64,000 nt of DNA from Mariannaea sp. PMI_226. Taxonomy: Eukaryota; Ascomycota; Sordariomycetes; Hypocreales; Nectriaceae. The translations under genes were made by a program, and so were the position numbers. How positions within the stretch are numbered: the first letter of the stretch is position 1; each line of letters begins with the position of its first letter. The DNA is taken from contig JANFOG010000004.1 of the NCBI GenBank assembly GCA_024336345.1, positions 1,798,001-1,862,000 of the forward strand, read 5' to 3'. Positions 33,425 to 45,880 of this stretch are shown here, in pieces. The notes beneath the pieces were generated by a model. It worked only from the letters and a program-made list of their open reading frames with translations. It was not told where the DNA came from and did not search any database.

Positions 33425-34411
33425 CGATAATGAGGTCGTTTACGCCGGGACCACTGGGGCAGTCGATCCACTCTTCGTCATCGCGGATGCAGTAGATTTC
33501 GTTGTTTAAGCGTATTGTGCAGCTCTTGGTAACGCCAGCCTAGAATTGGTGCAGTCAGTATCTGGAATAATCTTAAAAAGTCTTGCAGCAATGCGTATAG
33601 ATACGCTCCCACCCATCAACCGTGTAATGATATGAAGGTAAATAACAGACGTACGTCGGCAGTTCTCTTGATGCTATTTCGAAGGAGACTGAGACCATAG
33701 GCGCCATCGTCCTTGGTCGCGCACTCGTTGAGGGCTTGGAAGTCGATGGCGTGTTCGAGGGCGCAGTCCTCGACGAGCGCTCGCTGGGGAATGCTCTCGT
33801 AGTCGCGAGTTAAGCACATGACAAAGCCAAGGCTGATCTTAGGATCGGGGTAGAGCTCGCGGGCGCAAAGTTCGATGATGTTGCCCATGCACTCTTCAGG
33901 GCCATGCTTGCATTCGACACCGTCATTGGCGGTAGGGCTAGCCGGAGCATCGGTGTTAGTTCTCCTGCGGATAAACTCGAGTAGGATTAAAGGGTAGTGG
34001 GAGCTTTTCAGGCGAAACGTACTGGCCGATGAAAGAGAGTGTAAAGTTGACCTTATCGTAAACGCGTTGCATGGCGGGTAGGATCAACATGCGCATAGCA
34101 TCCTATGGTGCACAGTCGTTAATCACGAGCGTACATGACGAGACTGGAAAAAAAAAAATCAGAGACCGTACCTTCGTATCTGGACATTTGCTGATGATAT
34201 GCGCCTCCAGAGGGACGAGATCGGCAACGGTGGCGGGTTCGACATTGGCAAGATGAGCTTGGGCGTCTGCGGCAATGGCGATGTCCTCTAGGATGGTGAA
34301 AGGCTGGAATAACCAGAAGATGTAGATGACGGCGAAGAAGATGATGGTCGAGGCCAACGGCCGATGACGCCGTAGGGGGAGGGAGGGGGGCATGGTTTGT
34401 TTCTCATCCAT
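33396..34411 (-). CDS. GILT-family thiol reductase-like protein, membrane anchored
   Basis: Four exons on the minus strand (34411-34172, 34102-34023, 33964-33655, 33539-33396) encode 257 residues. Residues 18-38 are a signal anchor after a short basic N-terminus, so the rest should face the secretory or vacuolar lumen. The GILT signature CxHGxxECxxNxxxxC is intact at 125-140 (CKHGPEECMGNIIELC). The active-site region carries C76-P-D-T79 in place of the usual CxxC, so the resolving cysteine is missing. GILT enzymes reduce protein disulfides in acidic compartments; a CxxT form would be monothiol or inactive. The exon joins are CPDTKDAMRM, FIGQRTNTD and KRTADAGVTKS, all in phase. The 3' coding end overlaps DcpS by 29 bases. 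Confidence 0.88.
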
Positions 34412-35962
34412 GATAACGGGAAACGAAACTTTGGCGCCGATGATGCTGTTGGGGGGAGAAAAAAATCCCCGACGAAGGGGGGCGTGATGGAATTTGACGG
34501 CCGTGACGATGGTCCGCGATCTAACTAGGCGGCTGACGTCCTAGTCATACAGGGATGAATGAGCAGCGGCAGAGGTGGCAGCGTATGGTAATAATTCGCA
34601 AGCTGAAGGATGTTCTTGATGACACGTTTTTATTTGGGATGAACAAAGATGTGAATGTATGGCAACAAACTAGAAGGCTGCATGATCTATTAGGTCAATG
34701 GTCAATCTCTTTTGATGGTGGTGAGGAGGTGAAGGCGACGATTGATCAGATGATTGCGTCACAGCGGTTATTGAGCGATGAGGAAACGTCCGTTGGAGGG
34801 TGGCCCAGGCACCCTCTTGGCCGGAGCCTTACCCAGCAGTGTGCCTGTCAAAGGAGCCAAGTACAGTACAGTACAGTGCCTACTTACAAACGAGACCCTA
34901 GCCCCTGTGGGCTAAGGAGGACAGCCCTAAGAGCCAAGCTTAAAGGAACGTGAGATGGTTATAGTGAGTTGGTTAAGCAGCACCTACAGTGGGTAGGTAA
35001 TTGTAGTACAGGTAGCATCAGTTGTATTCTTCGTATGTGAGGTACCTAAGAGATCGCTGGTAAATTGCTCAACGGTGGGCAATTGGCAACTGGCAATTGG
35101 CAATTACGTTGGTGGCGCTTTGTGCATGCGCCTTGACGCAGCTGCTTTAGAGCCTCTAGCTAACATCGTCATGGCATGATTGGTGGGTTGGACGCTCCAA
35201 CCACTGTCGTTGCATTAGATCAACACACATCCCATTCCAACCGCCTCTTCGAGAGGAGTCGTTCACCGTCAGTTGCGCCATGATGCATTCAATATCACTG
35301 TGCATGCCTGGCCTGTTCTGACAGCTAAGACGGCCCTGGAAACCCCTGATAAAACTGATGCGCAGATACGTTGCATTCTGAGCGACACCAATTGAGCAGC
35401 GCATCACAGCATCGAGGTTGTGAGATCATTGTCTCATCGTAAGTGCGGACCACTCAGATGTCTGTGACTACATGGATGTGACTGAAGCTCGTCGATTACC
35501 TCAGTACTTAGTATTTATACGTACCAGCCTCTGTTATGGAATGTGGTTTGTTGCCTGTTAGGAGCCTCCGACCCAAGTTATCAAGACAAAACATCGAGAC
35601 ATCGCCAGAGTCAAGGAGAGACCACCACTACTTACACCTCAAGCTCCCGGCTTCTTGAAGCTCGCCTCAGATACCTCACGAACTGAGAGTGGTCCCCTCA
35701 TTGAATACCCTTCGACTCGAAGCAGAATACGGACACAATTACACTATTCTCCTCCTAATAGGTAGTAACCAATCCACCCACGTTCACCATTTTATCAACG
35801 ACCAGCCACTCTCTTCTCAGCTCAAGCAACCACTGTCATTTTTACCACAGTTTTTCCATTGCTGTTTTCATGAGTGACAGAGAGTGTGCTGACTCTCGGA
35901 CGTTTTTGTCCTTCCCAGCTGATTAGCACAGGAGCTCGATCCGAGACAGCTCTTTTCACGAC
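34412..35962. other. divergent intergenic, GILT to hexokinase-like gene
   Basis: No gene is seen over about 1.5 kb. A short array of CAATTGGCAA-type units lies at 35078-35105. The last 400 bases before the hexokinase-like start are A/C- and CT-rich leader. Confidence 0.45.
35078..35105. repeat. short tandem units of CAATTGGCAA type
   Basis: GGCAATTGGCAACTGGCAATTGGCAATTACG contains four imperfect copies of a roughly 7-bp unit centred on the CAATTG palindrome. Confidence 0.6.
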
Positions 35963-37680
35963 ATGACTTCCTCGATCGCCTCTATCGAGGCTTTCGTGGA
36001 CCCCCTTCGCGTCGATCTCGATACCATTGAGTCACTCTCTCACGCTTTTCTTGAGACATTTGAGGATCTGGCCTTGAATTCGCAGAACCAATTTTTGCCT
36101 ACACCCATTCTGGAAACGATTCTGAGGCCTGATACAGGCAGTGGCATAGGATGGTAAGTCTCCGCATTGGAAACCAACCTTGTTTTTGTGTGTGTTTTGA
36201 GATGGTGAATATGACTAACGGGACACAACTCCCAGCCACCTTGCCATCGACATGTAAGTGAACTAATATCTCGATACTATGTGAGAGTCTTGAGTTGATC
36301 AACTTATTGTCTCATAGAGGAGGCACAAACCTCAGAGTTGGATTCGTTGAGGTTAGGGCTAAGGGCGACATCACTGATCCAATCAACCAACCTGCCCTCA
36401 ACGCACACTCAGAGTCATCGAGTCGCATACGACGACTTTTAGAAAAGTCATGGCCTATTGCTGATCATCTGAAGGATGAAAACCCGGACAGTCTCTTCCT
36501 ATGGATTGGGAGCTGCATCGCTGAAGTCATACATGATGGCTTCCAGCCGCTCGGCCTCTCCTCTGATCAAGAAATTCCACTTGGTGTCACTTTTAGCTTC
36601 CCAATGGTGCAACATTCATTATCTGAGGCAACCCTAATGCCAATGGGTAAGGGCTTTGCCATCTCATCCAATCTGAATCTTGGGGCACGCCTGCTGGATG
36701 GCTACAACCGCGCCAAAGTCCCAGACTTGCCATCCATTCGAGTTGAGGCCATTGCCAATGACTCGGTTTCGACTCTCATCTCATTCATCTCATCGTATGG
36801 CGAGTCTGCTACCCGAAGAGCTTCTATGGGACTGATCCTCGGCACTGGCTGCAACGCAACGATTCCCTTGAAACTGAGACAGCTCCACCCAAGCAAGCAT
36901 CCCCAGGAGGTGCCCGTCCGTCCTGGGCAGCGGGTTGAGGATGTGAAGGTTGCAGTTAATACTGAATGGAGCATCAACGGTACAGCACCTCCATTGAGGC
37001 AACTTGGGCTGCTGAGCCGCTGGGACGAAATGCTTGACTCACAAAACGAAATACCGGGTTTCCAGCCGCTAGAGTATATGACAGCAGGAAGATACTTGGG
37101 CGAGCTCGGACGCATCATACTGGTTGACTACATGACTAACAGACTCGGAATTGCAGCAGTAACGTTGCCAGCAAAACTACTGCAAAGACATGGTCTCACG
37201 ACAGCGTTTCTGAGTCACTTCAGACCCGTCCAGTCAGCGCATCTGCTCCCACTCCTGAGGGATGAGTTCCCGGAGACTTCAGGATCGGGACCATTCACTT
37301 GGACACAGGATCTGGTTGTTGCGCTCTATCATATTGCGAAAGCAATTGAAGTCCGCGCCGCTGGCATTGTCGCAGCAGCTACAATGGCATTGCTTACTCT
37401 GGCAGGAGACGTACCTCGAGATATGTCCACGGTGGTTGACGGGCCAAGCTGCCAGCTGGGAGTTGGTTACACGGGCGGTTGTATTGTCCACTTTCAGGAC
37501 TATCTGGTGGATTGCCAGAAGTTCCTGGACCAATTGCTGGACAGACGATTCAAGAAGGGGGGTCCGCTGCGGGTGGTTCTCAGCCCCTGTCATGATGGGG
37601 GCATCACGGGAGCGGGCGTGCTAGTGGCCGCCGCCATATCGTCGATAGCCAAGAACGACGTGAAGTCTACTGCAAGTTAA
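35963..37680 (+). CDS. atypical hexokinase-family sugar kinase
   Basis: Three exons (35963-36153, 36236-36253, 36318-37680) encode 523 residues. The hexokinase fold is recognisable: phosphate-1 motif AIDIGGTNLRV (67-77), the sugar-binding region VTFSFPMVQHSL, the catalytic Asp in ANDSV (D218) and the GTGCNAT motif (245-251). The usual WTKGF of glucose-phosphorylating hexokinases is MGKGF here, and GTN is GTGCN. This places it with the divergent fungal clade that includes N-acetylglucosamine kinases and regulatory HxkC/HxkD-type proteins, not with glucokinase. No NagA/NagB-type neighbour (deaminase, deacetylase) lies in this window, so the substrate stays open. The 18-nt second exon encodes HLAID with split codons on both sides and is required to complete the ATP-binding strand. 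Confidence 0.87.
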
Positions 37681-39002
37681 GGGAGCATGATCGAGGTGGT
37701 ATCGAATTTGCCGAAGATGAGGGGGGAGAGGGGGCCGGGAGGCGAACCCGGAGGAGTGAAGAGAGAAAAGACCTAGCCTAGAGAAGTGCGACAGCGGCGG
37801 GACCGCGTCGGCAATAAGATCCTCGCCTTGCAGCAGACCTTGCATGCGTCAGATTACGGTTAGTTTGGGTGTATGTATGTGCTCATGTGCATGTTTTTCT
37901 TGAGGTTTGTGGATGGGTCGGGTAAAGCGAGAACGAGAGAGGTGGGATGGGAGGGGGAGGGGAGAAGGCTGCGAGACATGGAGACGACGGCCTGGTCGTT
38001 TGGTCGTCTGGGGTCACGTCTCGTTGACCCCAGCAGAAGCGCAGAAGCATATGCAAATGGCGCTGTAGCTCGGTCCTCTGTACAGGGGATGGCTGCTACT
38101 ACTGGGTGTCATGCCTACATAGTACGCTAAAAAGAGTATATGCCGTCTCCGAAGACGGCGGGAAGTGTAGGGTTTATGTCTAATAATACAGCGGGAGGGA
38201 GAGAGACAGTGAGAGATGAGAGATGAGAGTTGCCGTGAATTCCTATCACATCTGAGTCACTCCCCGGAACGCCACCAAGGGCGTGAATGAGGTGAGACCC
38301 TGTTTTTGTGCCAAACCTACTATGTAGACACGTAACCACCAAAGCTAGCTGACCGAATGCATACCTATGCAGCGATATAACACAACATCTCAAAGCTAAA
38401 GCTAACAAAAAAAAAAAAAAAAAAAAAAAAGACCAGACGAAGAAGAAAAAGAGTTGAGAGAGACATATAGAGACAGAGACGGAGAAAAAGGAAACTAAGG
38501 CCGCGGCGAACCAAATCTATCCCCCTGAGCCTGAATCATTGGCGGAGCATGTCCCCCCAAAGAGGGGGGGACCTTTTTATCCACCTAGCACCGACAGGAC
38601 CTGACAAATGCAGCAATGTACCTGCGGAGTACCTAGGTAGTGCTATGGGATGGCGTTATTAGGCGCTATCAAGATGGCTTATGCCGCCTTTCCCATCACC
38701 AGGACCGCCACTGACTCCACTGAACGACTGGGGGCGGCGGCTTTGGTTTTACTTGCCCCAACATAGCCTACCTACTAAGACGGGACCAGAGCGAAAAAAA
38801 AAAAAATCTCTCTCCCAGTATGTATTTCACTCCCGGGGGTTGCACTTTTTTCCCTATTCCATCCCTCTTCTTGAATATTTTTAATTCTTTGATAATATTT
38901 TTGGTGCAGGCAGGTTTTATATGAGATTTGCCTCCTTCACCTGCCCAAAGGTGCTTTATCTCTCTCTCCCCCTCCCAACTCTCTCTCTCTCTTCGCCAGA
39001 CG
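37681..39002. other. intergenic, hexokinase-like to DHA2 transporter
   Basis: The region is rich in purine tracts, with a poly-A run and a CT-rich leader before the transporter start (38940-39000). No gene is seen. Confidence 0.5.
38407..38430. repeat. poly-A tract of 24
   Basis: A pure A homopolymer is followed by a purine-rich stretch (GACCAGACGAAGAAGAAAAAG). Confidence 0.9.
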
Positions 39003-41655
39003 ATGAGTATTCCCTCCAAAACCGGGACTCCGGCCGCTAGCACTGGATCCTCCCACTCGGAGCCGAACGGCACGTCTGACCCGCTGCCGGTTCCGGTGCC
39101 GGCAGGCCCAGGTGCGCAGCGGCGAAGCATCCCCAACGATGGCGATAATGGTCAATCTGGTGTTGGTGATGAGACGACGATTGATGCCGCTGTGTACGAG
39201 GTATTGTCGAGGTCATTGACCACGGCTGGGCAGTTTTTGGAACCTGAGCCCATTGAGAATGCCATGTTGCGACTACCGGATCCCGCCAGCAAGTCTAACC
39301 CTAACCCTCGAAGTGACGAGGAAGCCATTATCGACTATGACAACGACGACGAGTTCTGTGACGACTCATCGACTCTGGATGAATATGAGAACAGCAAGCC
39401 AACTGAGCGATCTCCTTTACTCCGTCCCAGAGCGTTATCAAAGGCACGCTCAGAAGCCTCAGCCACAACTGTAGCTGTGACGCTGTCCACCTCCTCTACG
39501 CCCTTCCTTAACGATGTCTCCCCGACGCGGTTCTGGTTCATCTTTTCGCAGGTGCTGCTGGGTTACTTCATCGCCTGCTTCGACGGCACAATCATGGCAT
39601 CGTCGCACCCGGTCATCACCAGCTACTTCCACGCTTCCAACTCGGCATCGTGGCTGTCCACGGCCTTCCTGCTGACATCGTCAGCCTTTCAGCCTCTCAT
39701 GGGCCGCCTGTCTGACTCTTTGGGCCGCAAGCCGCTGTGGGTGGGGTGTCTGTTCATCTTCACCGTCGCGACACTGGGCTGCGCTGTGGCCACCAGTATC
39801 GAGACGTTCATCTTGGCACGAGCGTTGTGCGGCATCGGGGCCGGCGGCATATCAGCGCTGGGAAGCATCATTGTCAGCGATCTGGTTCCCATCGAGTAAG
39901 TTACTGAGGCCCCCCTCCCCCCTCCCCTCCACCAAACCGCCCCATTTTCCCTCCCTTGTGTGTCTCACTGCATTTCATTTTGCTTGCCCGTGCATGACAG
40001 GACGCAAGGCGTGTGTGCCTGACCTCCTCGCCTTCTCCACCGCCACGGGATGGAGTATTGGCACCTTGCATGAGAACTTGAGGCCACCCATTTCCCCATG
40101 CAGCAAGTAACCACGATAGTACACCTGAGTTCCCTATACTTCCCTCAATTTCCTATCTGCATACTGTATCTCTAGCAACTGACACCTAGCCCGCGATTGC
40201 GGCCTTTTCTTCGTGTAGAAACCGCGGAACATATCAGTCGTACCTCAATGCAAACTATGGTGTGGGCGCTGCCCTCGGCGCTGCCAGCGGAGGAGCCATG
40301 GCCGACTACTTTGGATGGCGGTGGGAGTTTGGCATCCAGGTGCCGCCGCTACTGCTGGCAATGATCATCTCATCCGTGGCCATTCCTGACGATCTGGGCA
40401 TCCAGGGCGACCGGAAGACCATGTGGCAGGCTCTGAAGGAGTTTGACTCCATGGGATCGCTGCTGTTGACTACCGCTGTTACAACTTTGATCTTGGGACT
40501 GGTGAGTCTTCCTTACAGTGCACAATTCCTCTCTCTCTATCGTTTAATTTTCTTTCGTTTTGTTTGTCCGTATTGCTCCGTTTAAAACGCCATTGCTTGA
40601 GCTGACAAAACAATTCTTGACAAAATGTAGAACTTTGGAGGCAACATCCTGCCATGTAAGTGCTCTCTCTTCTTCACTCACCTCCCAGTACAGTTTCAAG
40701 AACCAATAAACGCTAACACATTATGCCCAGGGTCTCACCCCTTTGTCATTGCCTCTCTTACCACCTTCGCCGTCGTCTTCCCTCTTTTCATCTGGGTCGA
40801 GTCGTGGGTGTACAAGCCCATCATGCCGCTGTCCCTCCTCCGGCAATCTCCCCGCGCCAACCTCATCTTTAGCAACTGCATTGCCTCCTTTTTGGCCAAT
40901 TCCATCATCTTTAACATGTAAGTCGAAGTCTCTTATGTACGACCGTTGGCAGACGGAATACTGTCTTGTCCTTTTTTTGTTTTGGCTAATCAATTGGATC
41001 ACCTTCGCTCGCTACCAGTCCTCTATTCTTCCAAGCTGTCCTCCTCAACTCCGCTACCTCCTCCGGCCTCCGTCTTGTCATCCCCACCATCGCCTCCTCC
41101 ACCACCGGTACCATGGTCGGTTTCGCCGTTCAGTGGACTCGTCGTCTCAAGTGGCCCGTCCAGGCAGGCACCATCTGCTCCTTCATCGGTATTGTGGGAC
41201 TCTCAGGATTGACCAGCGGCCTTCCCGACATGTTTTACCTTTTCATCCTGCTCCCCTCCTCCATAGGCCAGGGCTTCCAGTTCCCAGGCACTTTCATGGC
41301 CATCCTCGCCGCCTCCACGCAGGCGGAGCAGGCCGTCGTCACCAGCACCCTCGTACTCTGGCGCAGTCTCGGCCAGGTTCTGGGCGTCGCCAGCAGCAGT
41401 CTAGTCCTGCAAAACGCCCTCAGCTTCTACCTGGACGAGTATGTCCAGGGCGACCAGAGCGCGGACGTCATCAGGCGTGTGCGTAGGTCCGTCGAGGAGG
41501 TGTACAAACTGGAACCGCCTTACCAGGACCAAGTCCGTCAGAGCTACGAGGCTGCCTTGCACTTGACCTTCATGACCTGTGCCTTTTTTGCCCTCGCCTC
41601 TGTCCTCATGGTCTTGCCCATCAAGCTGCCCCGTCTCGGGCCTAAGAAGCGATAA
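39003..41655 (+). CDS. DHA2-type MFS transporter, probably vacuolar
   Basis: Five exons (39003-39895, 40219-40501, 40631-40655, 40731-40917, 41019-41655) encode 674 residues. A 165-residue acidic, Ser/Pro-rich N-terminus precedes about 14 membrane helices. The MFS loop motif GRLSDSLGRKPLW and the DHA2-type LVPIENRGTYQ are present. The N-terminus has an acidic dileucine signal ERSPLL (135-140), as in fungal vacuolar transporters of the Vba/Fnx1 group for basic amino acids; plasma-membrane drug export is the alternative. Intron 1 is 323 nt, far longer than the others, and exon 3 is only 25 nt (encoding NFGGNILP). All joins were checked and keep a continuous helix sequence. The ATG at 39003 was chosen as the first ATG in frame. 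Confidence 0.9.
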
Positions 41656-41961
41656 AAGACATACAAATCCTTGTTCGGTGATTATGAGATCCTAATTGCA
41701 TAGCCATGCCTTGCCATTTTCGCTATAAAAAGTAAAGAGTATGCATCAGATTGAGAAAGAAAAGCATGCATTTTTGTTTCTGCAAAAAAAGGGGAATGTG
41801 ACAGTACACGAAGAAATGACAGATTTTGCCATACCATAACTAGGTAGTAGATCAGATTGTTATAATAAAATTGATACCGTTGTTAGTAACTCACCACCCA
41901 ATTTATATGCCTTGTTGCCCACGCCCACACCCTGATTATGTATACATATACAATTTTGCTA
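41656..41961. other. convergent 3' flanks of DHA2 transporter and CEF1
   Basis: About 300 AT-rich bases between two stop codons hold TATAAAAAGTAAAG and TGTATACATATA tracts that suit 3' end formation on both strands. No gene is seen. Confidence 0.5.
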
Positions 41962-44358
41962 CTAATGAAATCCGTTCACGCCGTCCGCCATCAGAGCATC
42001 CAGCTCTTCCTTGGCCTTTCTGTATTGCTCCTGTGCCTCTCTGTCTCGCCGGTTGATGAAGCCAACCTCTTCCCGCAATGCATTGAGACGTCGCTCAATA
42101 GCTACGTCCTCGGAAATAGACAGCGTCTCGAACCCCCTCAGTGCGACCCGAGCCTTCTCCAGCGCTTCACCAGCATTGCCGATCTTGTCCTTCAGCATCT
42201 TCTGTCGTTTCTGGTACCCGCCGAGATGGAGAGCTAGCTTCTTTTCAAGCTTAGCACTTTGTTCGGCAGTGGCTGTGATTGATTCCCGAATAGACTGGCT
42301 GATAGTTAGTATTGATTATTCAAGTTCTGAGTGGTATGAGTTTAAGCTTACGTCAAAGGCAGCCTGCATCGCCACGCCCTCCTCTTCCTCATCGTCATTG
42401 TAGCAGCCCAAGCCCAGAAGCAAGGAGCTGCTTGCTCGAGCTTCGAACGCAGTCTGAATATCCTCCAAGCTAGGTAGGGGTTTCGTTTCCATAAGAATCA
42501 ACAGGCGAGCCTCCGCAAGGGAGTCATCGTCAATATGTGACAGGGTCTTGGGTGTTCCCTTGACTTGTATGCCAGGGAGGGGATACTTTACTGCATCCAT
42601 GGCCATGAGAGCCGCCGACTCTTTGGCGATAAGAGCTTCAGCGTCATTGGTCAGCCCGCTGGCCTTCTCTAGTAGAGTTGGAAGATCGACAATAGTCGGT
42701 CGTGGGAGGTTGCGCTGCATGACTTGTGTTCGCCTTCGGAACTCAAGAGCTTCTTCGGCTTCCCTTCTCTCCCGTTCACGACGGTCGCGTTCGGAGGCGT
42801 CTTCCTCGCCAGCTTCTTCAGCCCGCGCTATTTCTTTCTGCTCCTCTGGAATATCAAATTCCCATTCCGTATCCTTGGGCTTAGGGAGGGATGCAAGACC
42901 AGCCCGTAACTGACTTCGCACCGCAATATTCCGCATCTTCATGTCTCGGGGAGTGGCACCGACCATGGACGTGCCATCATCTTGATTGAGCGCAAAGCTA
43001 TCTCTTGGTGTTCGCATCGGGGTTTGTCCGGGCAGACGAGGTGTTGCGCCAACGCCATTGGGCCCTCTCAGGGGTGTGGCCATGGGATTGGGTGTTGCCA
43101 TAGTCTGTCGTCTCGGGGTGATGCCATCAAAGCCCGTCGAGGCAGCTCCCTCGTGTAGAGGAGTGTTCTCGCCACCTAGAAGAGCTGATTGTGTGTCGTT
43201 GAGAGCGCGGATATTCCGTATTTCGTTGGCAATGTGGTCCTCCTGTTCAGGTGCCTTGGGTGTCCGGATGGGTGCGTTCGAGTTGATCGTCGAATATGTG
43301 CTAACAAGGCCTCGGGTGGCATCATTTTCACTTTCCCTAGCCCTCATGTTGGCAGCCTCACCCATCTTTCCCATCTTCACAATCTCCTCAAGCTCTCCTT
43401 CGCTAACTTGTGGCGAGGGAAGAACAAGAGCCCGCCGTTTGCTGCTCTGTTCAGCTTCTCGGATCTTTTGCATCTGACCAGCCTTGACAGCAGCTTTTAG
43501 AGACTCGGAGGGGCCGTCCTTTTCATTTTTCCTTCGCTTTCGGTCATTATCCTCCTCGCCCTCGCCCTTTCGTTTGCTAGCAAGCTGCAGCTTTCGAGGA
43601 TCGAAAGCTTCGCGCTGAGCCTCGTTTCGGCCTATCTCTTCCGCTGTGTCGTAGAATCCAGGCACAGCTTTCCTCTCAAAAGGAATATCTGCATTGTAGT
43701 CCATTTCACCTTGCTTCCGTACTGACCATTTGATGTTGATGCCTGATGTCTTGAGTTCTCTGCGTTTCTGAAGGACAGCCAACCGGCGAGACTCCTCTTG
43801 CTGACGCTCTCGCGCCTTTCTTTTCGCCTTCTTTCCCTGTGTATTCGCCAAGCGAGCACGAGCCTCGCTCAGCATCTCCTTTTCGTCCTCATCGAGATCG
43901 ATCGTGTCAGGTCGCGCAGGCTTTGTTTCGGGATCTGGGTCAAGTTCGCCAGGTCGCAGTCGTCGAACATCATCAGCGCTTGGTGCTTGAGTCTCTCCGC
44001 CATCAGGTCCAGTGAGGCCAAGGCTAGACGATTCTCGCGCCTCGGCTTCGTCGAGTAGTTTCTGGTATCGCTCGAGGCACTGGTTTGCAGTTCGACCGAC
44101 GATGGGAGCAATGGTGCGCCACTGTGTGGGCATAATCTTGGCGAGATGCAGAAGTTTCTCATCCTCCTCCCTGCTCCATTCGATCTTTTTGATGCTGGGA
44201 TCGAGCCATTCGTTCCATCGCGCCTTGCATTGCTTCGCCGTCTTGCGAGCAAGCAGCGACGAGACACGCGCCCATTGATTCAGGCCATACTTGGAGACGG
44301 ATGCCTTGAGGATTTCATCCTCGATGTTGGTCCATACTCCTCCCTTGACGACGGGCAT
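41962..44358 (-). CDS. CEF1: pre-mRNA splicing factor CEF1 (Cdc5-like)
   Basis: Two exons on the minus strand (44358-42352, 42294-41962) encode 779 residues. CEF1/CDC5L is a core protein of the NineTeen complex that helps activate the spliceosome. Two Myb-type repeats lie at about 5-55 and 57-105 ([22 protein letters not shown] and [21 protein letters not shown]), each with the spaced tryptophans. Long charged, Arg/Glu-rich helical regions follow, with TP-rich repeats near 380-480 ([16 protein letters not shown]) that are likely phosphorylation sites. The last exon is a coiled coil ([20 protein letters not shown]). The 57-nt intron acceptor is GCCAG; a nearer ATCAG is out of phase. Confidence 0.95.
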
Positions 44359-45880
44359 CTCGGCGGTATGCTGCAGGGGATGGCGCTGTCGTTGTCTTGA
44401 ATGCGATCAAGGAGGTCTTCCCTAGGCGTCGAAACACGCTTTCAAGAAAATATGCAGGCCTTAGCACTGTAAAGCAGGCATCGCGCAGAGCTTCAAGGTG
44501 GAGCCTGGCTGAGTCATCTGATACTGGCGATTGATTGGCTAGAAAGTAAGGCGGCGGAGAGTATCATCTTTGTGCCGAACTTGCCATGTTTGGAGCCACA
44601 AGACATCTTGATAGGTTGACAACAATGAGAGACAGTGAATAACCGTTATCGACTCCTCCTCTTTTATTGGGAAACGTCCTGTTTCAGCTGTTGAGCTTGC
44701 AAAAAGCTGCAGCGACCTGGGCCGCCCGTTCCGGATGAATTGTGATTGCATCCTCTACGTTCACGCTAAAAATCAGTCTGGCTCTTGGAATAGACTGGGG
44801 CTCGTGCTGTGGACTGCCATTCAAACGACGTCGAGTTGACCAGTCCGGCGAAGCTGCATCACCTTCAAATCATCTGCAAAAACACACGAAATCAAAGCAT
44901 CATCGCGACGGATTGTTCATGCTCGATGGCGTGTGCCTGACGACATCCTCCCACGCTCCAATGACCCAACCTGGTTCTTAGTCAACGAAATCGTCCAGCA
45001 ACGGCATGAACGAGGCCCGAACACCGAACCAACCATGCTTGACTGAATTAGCTCGAAACATGACACCCCCTAGTTGTCAAGTTGTCAAGGAAGCTTATCA
45101 ACAGCATCTTAGCCAGTGGGATCGCATCCCTTGAACCTGGACAGCCGGATCCCGCAGGCGGAGTTGTGTACGTCATTCATCGATCTGCTGGCATTGACTA
45201 ATCCTCACCACAGCGCATTTTTGCTGATATGCTTGTGAGCTGGCACGACCTGTGCTGTTTTCTAGCTCGCCATGTTGTGGGTTGTTCAGCCACTTTGAAA
45301 GAGCTCAGTGGCTGTTCCAACTCTCAAAAAAGAAAGGAAAATAAGAATAATGTCATCATTGTCAGAACTTTCGTGCTGTCCTTTATGCGTTTCATGCTTG
45401 TTATACCCATCCTCGGATCTTGACGCGCGCGCGATCCGTAACTAACTAGAGGCCTCATGGGACCCACCTCCTCTTCGTCCGAAGTCCGCTCCGGGCCAAC
45501 TCCACCCAGGATAGTATCGCTCATGGGCCGGCACTTATCAAGCTATCCATACTCCGTACGGGGTATAGTTGATCCCATTCTCGCCCGCGTCCCATTCTTC
45601 ATTCGTTTCTCTCTTTTCCTGTCCAAATCCTCGTTCCTTCGATCCTGTGAAACACAGGGTATTTATGACATTCCGCATCGTTCACGAGCCATTGTCGGGT
45701 TGTCCTGAGACATTCTTTTCCCAGGCGACTGTGATGCGACAACCTCCCAACTTGATGATATCGCCCTAATACGGCCGAATTGCTGATTAACAATCGTACA
45801 CCTCTCTGCGCATTCGTCTCCCACGACCTCTTGAATTCTAGCCGTCGCATACGTATCATATCGACCTAGCCCTGACGGTC
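44359..45880. promoter_or_regulatory. divergent promoter region, CEF1 and MFS transporter
   Basis: About 1.5 kb lies between two start codons on opposite strands. Open frames at 45457-45859 have no recognisable product. The last 150 bases before 45881 are leader-like. Confidence 0.45.

Noticed and set aside
42986..43477. Plus-strand open frame of 163 codons opposite CEF1
   Set aside because: It is the antisense shadow of a long, codon-biased real gene.
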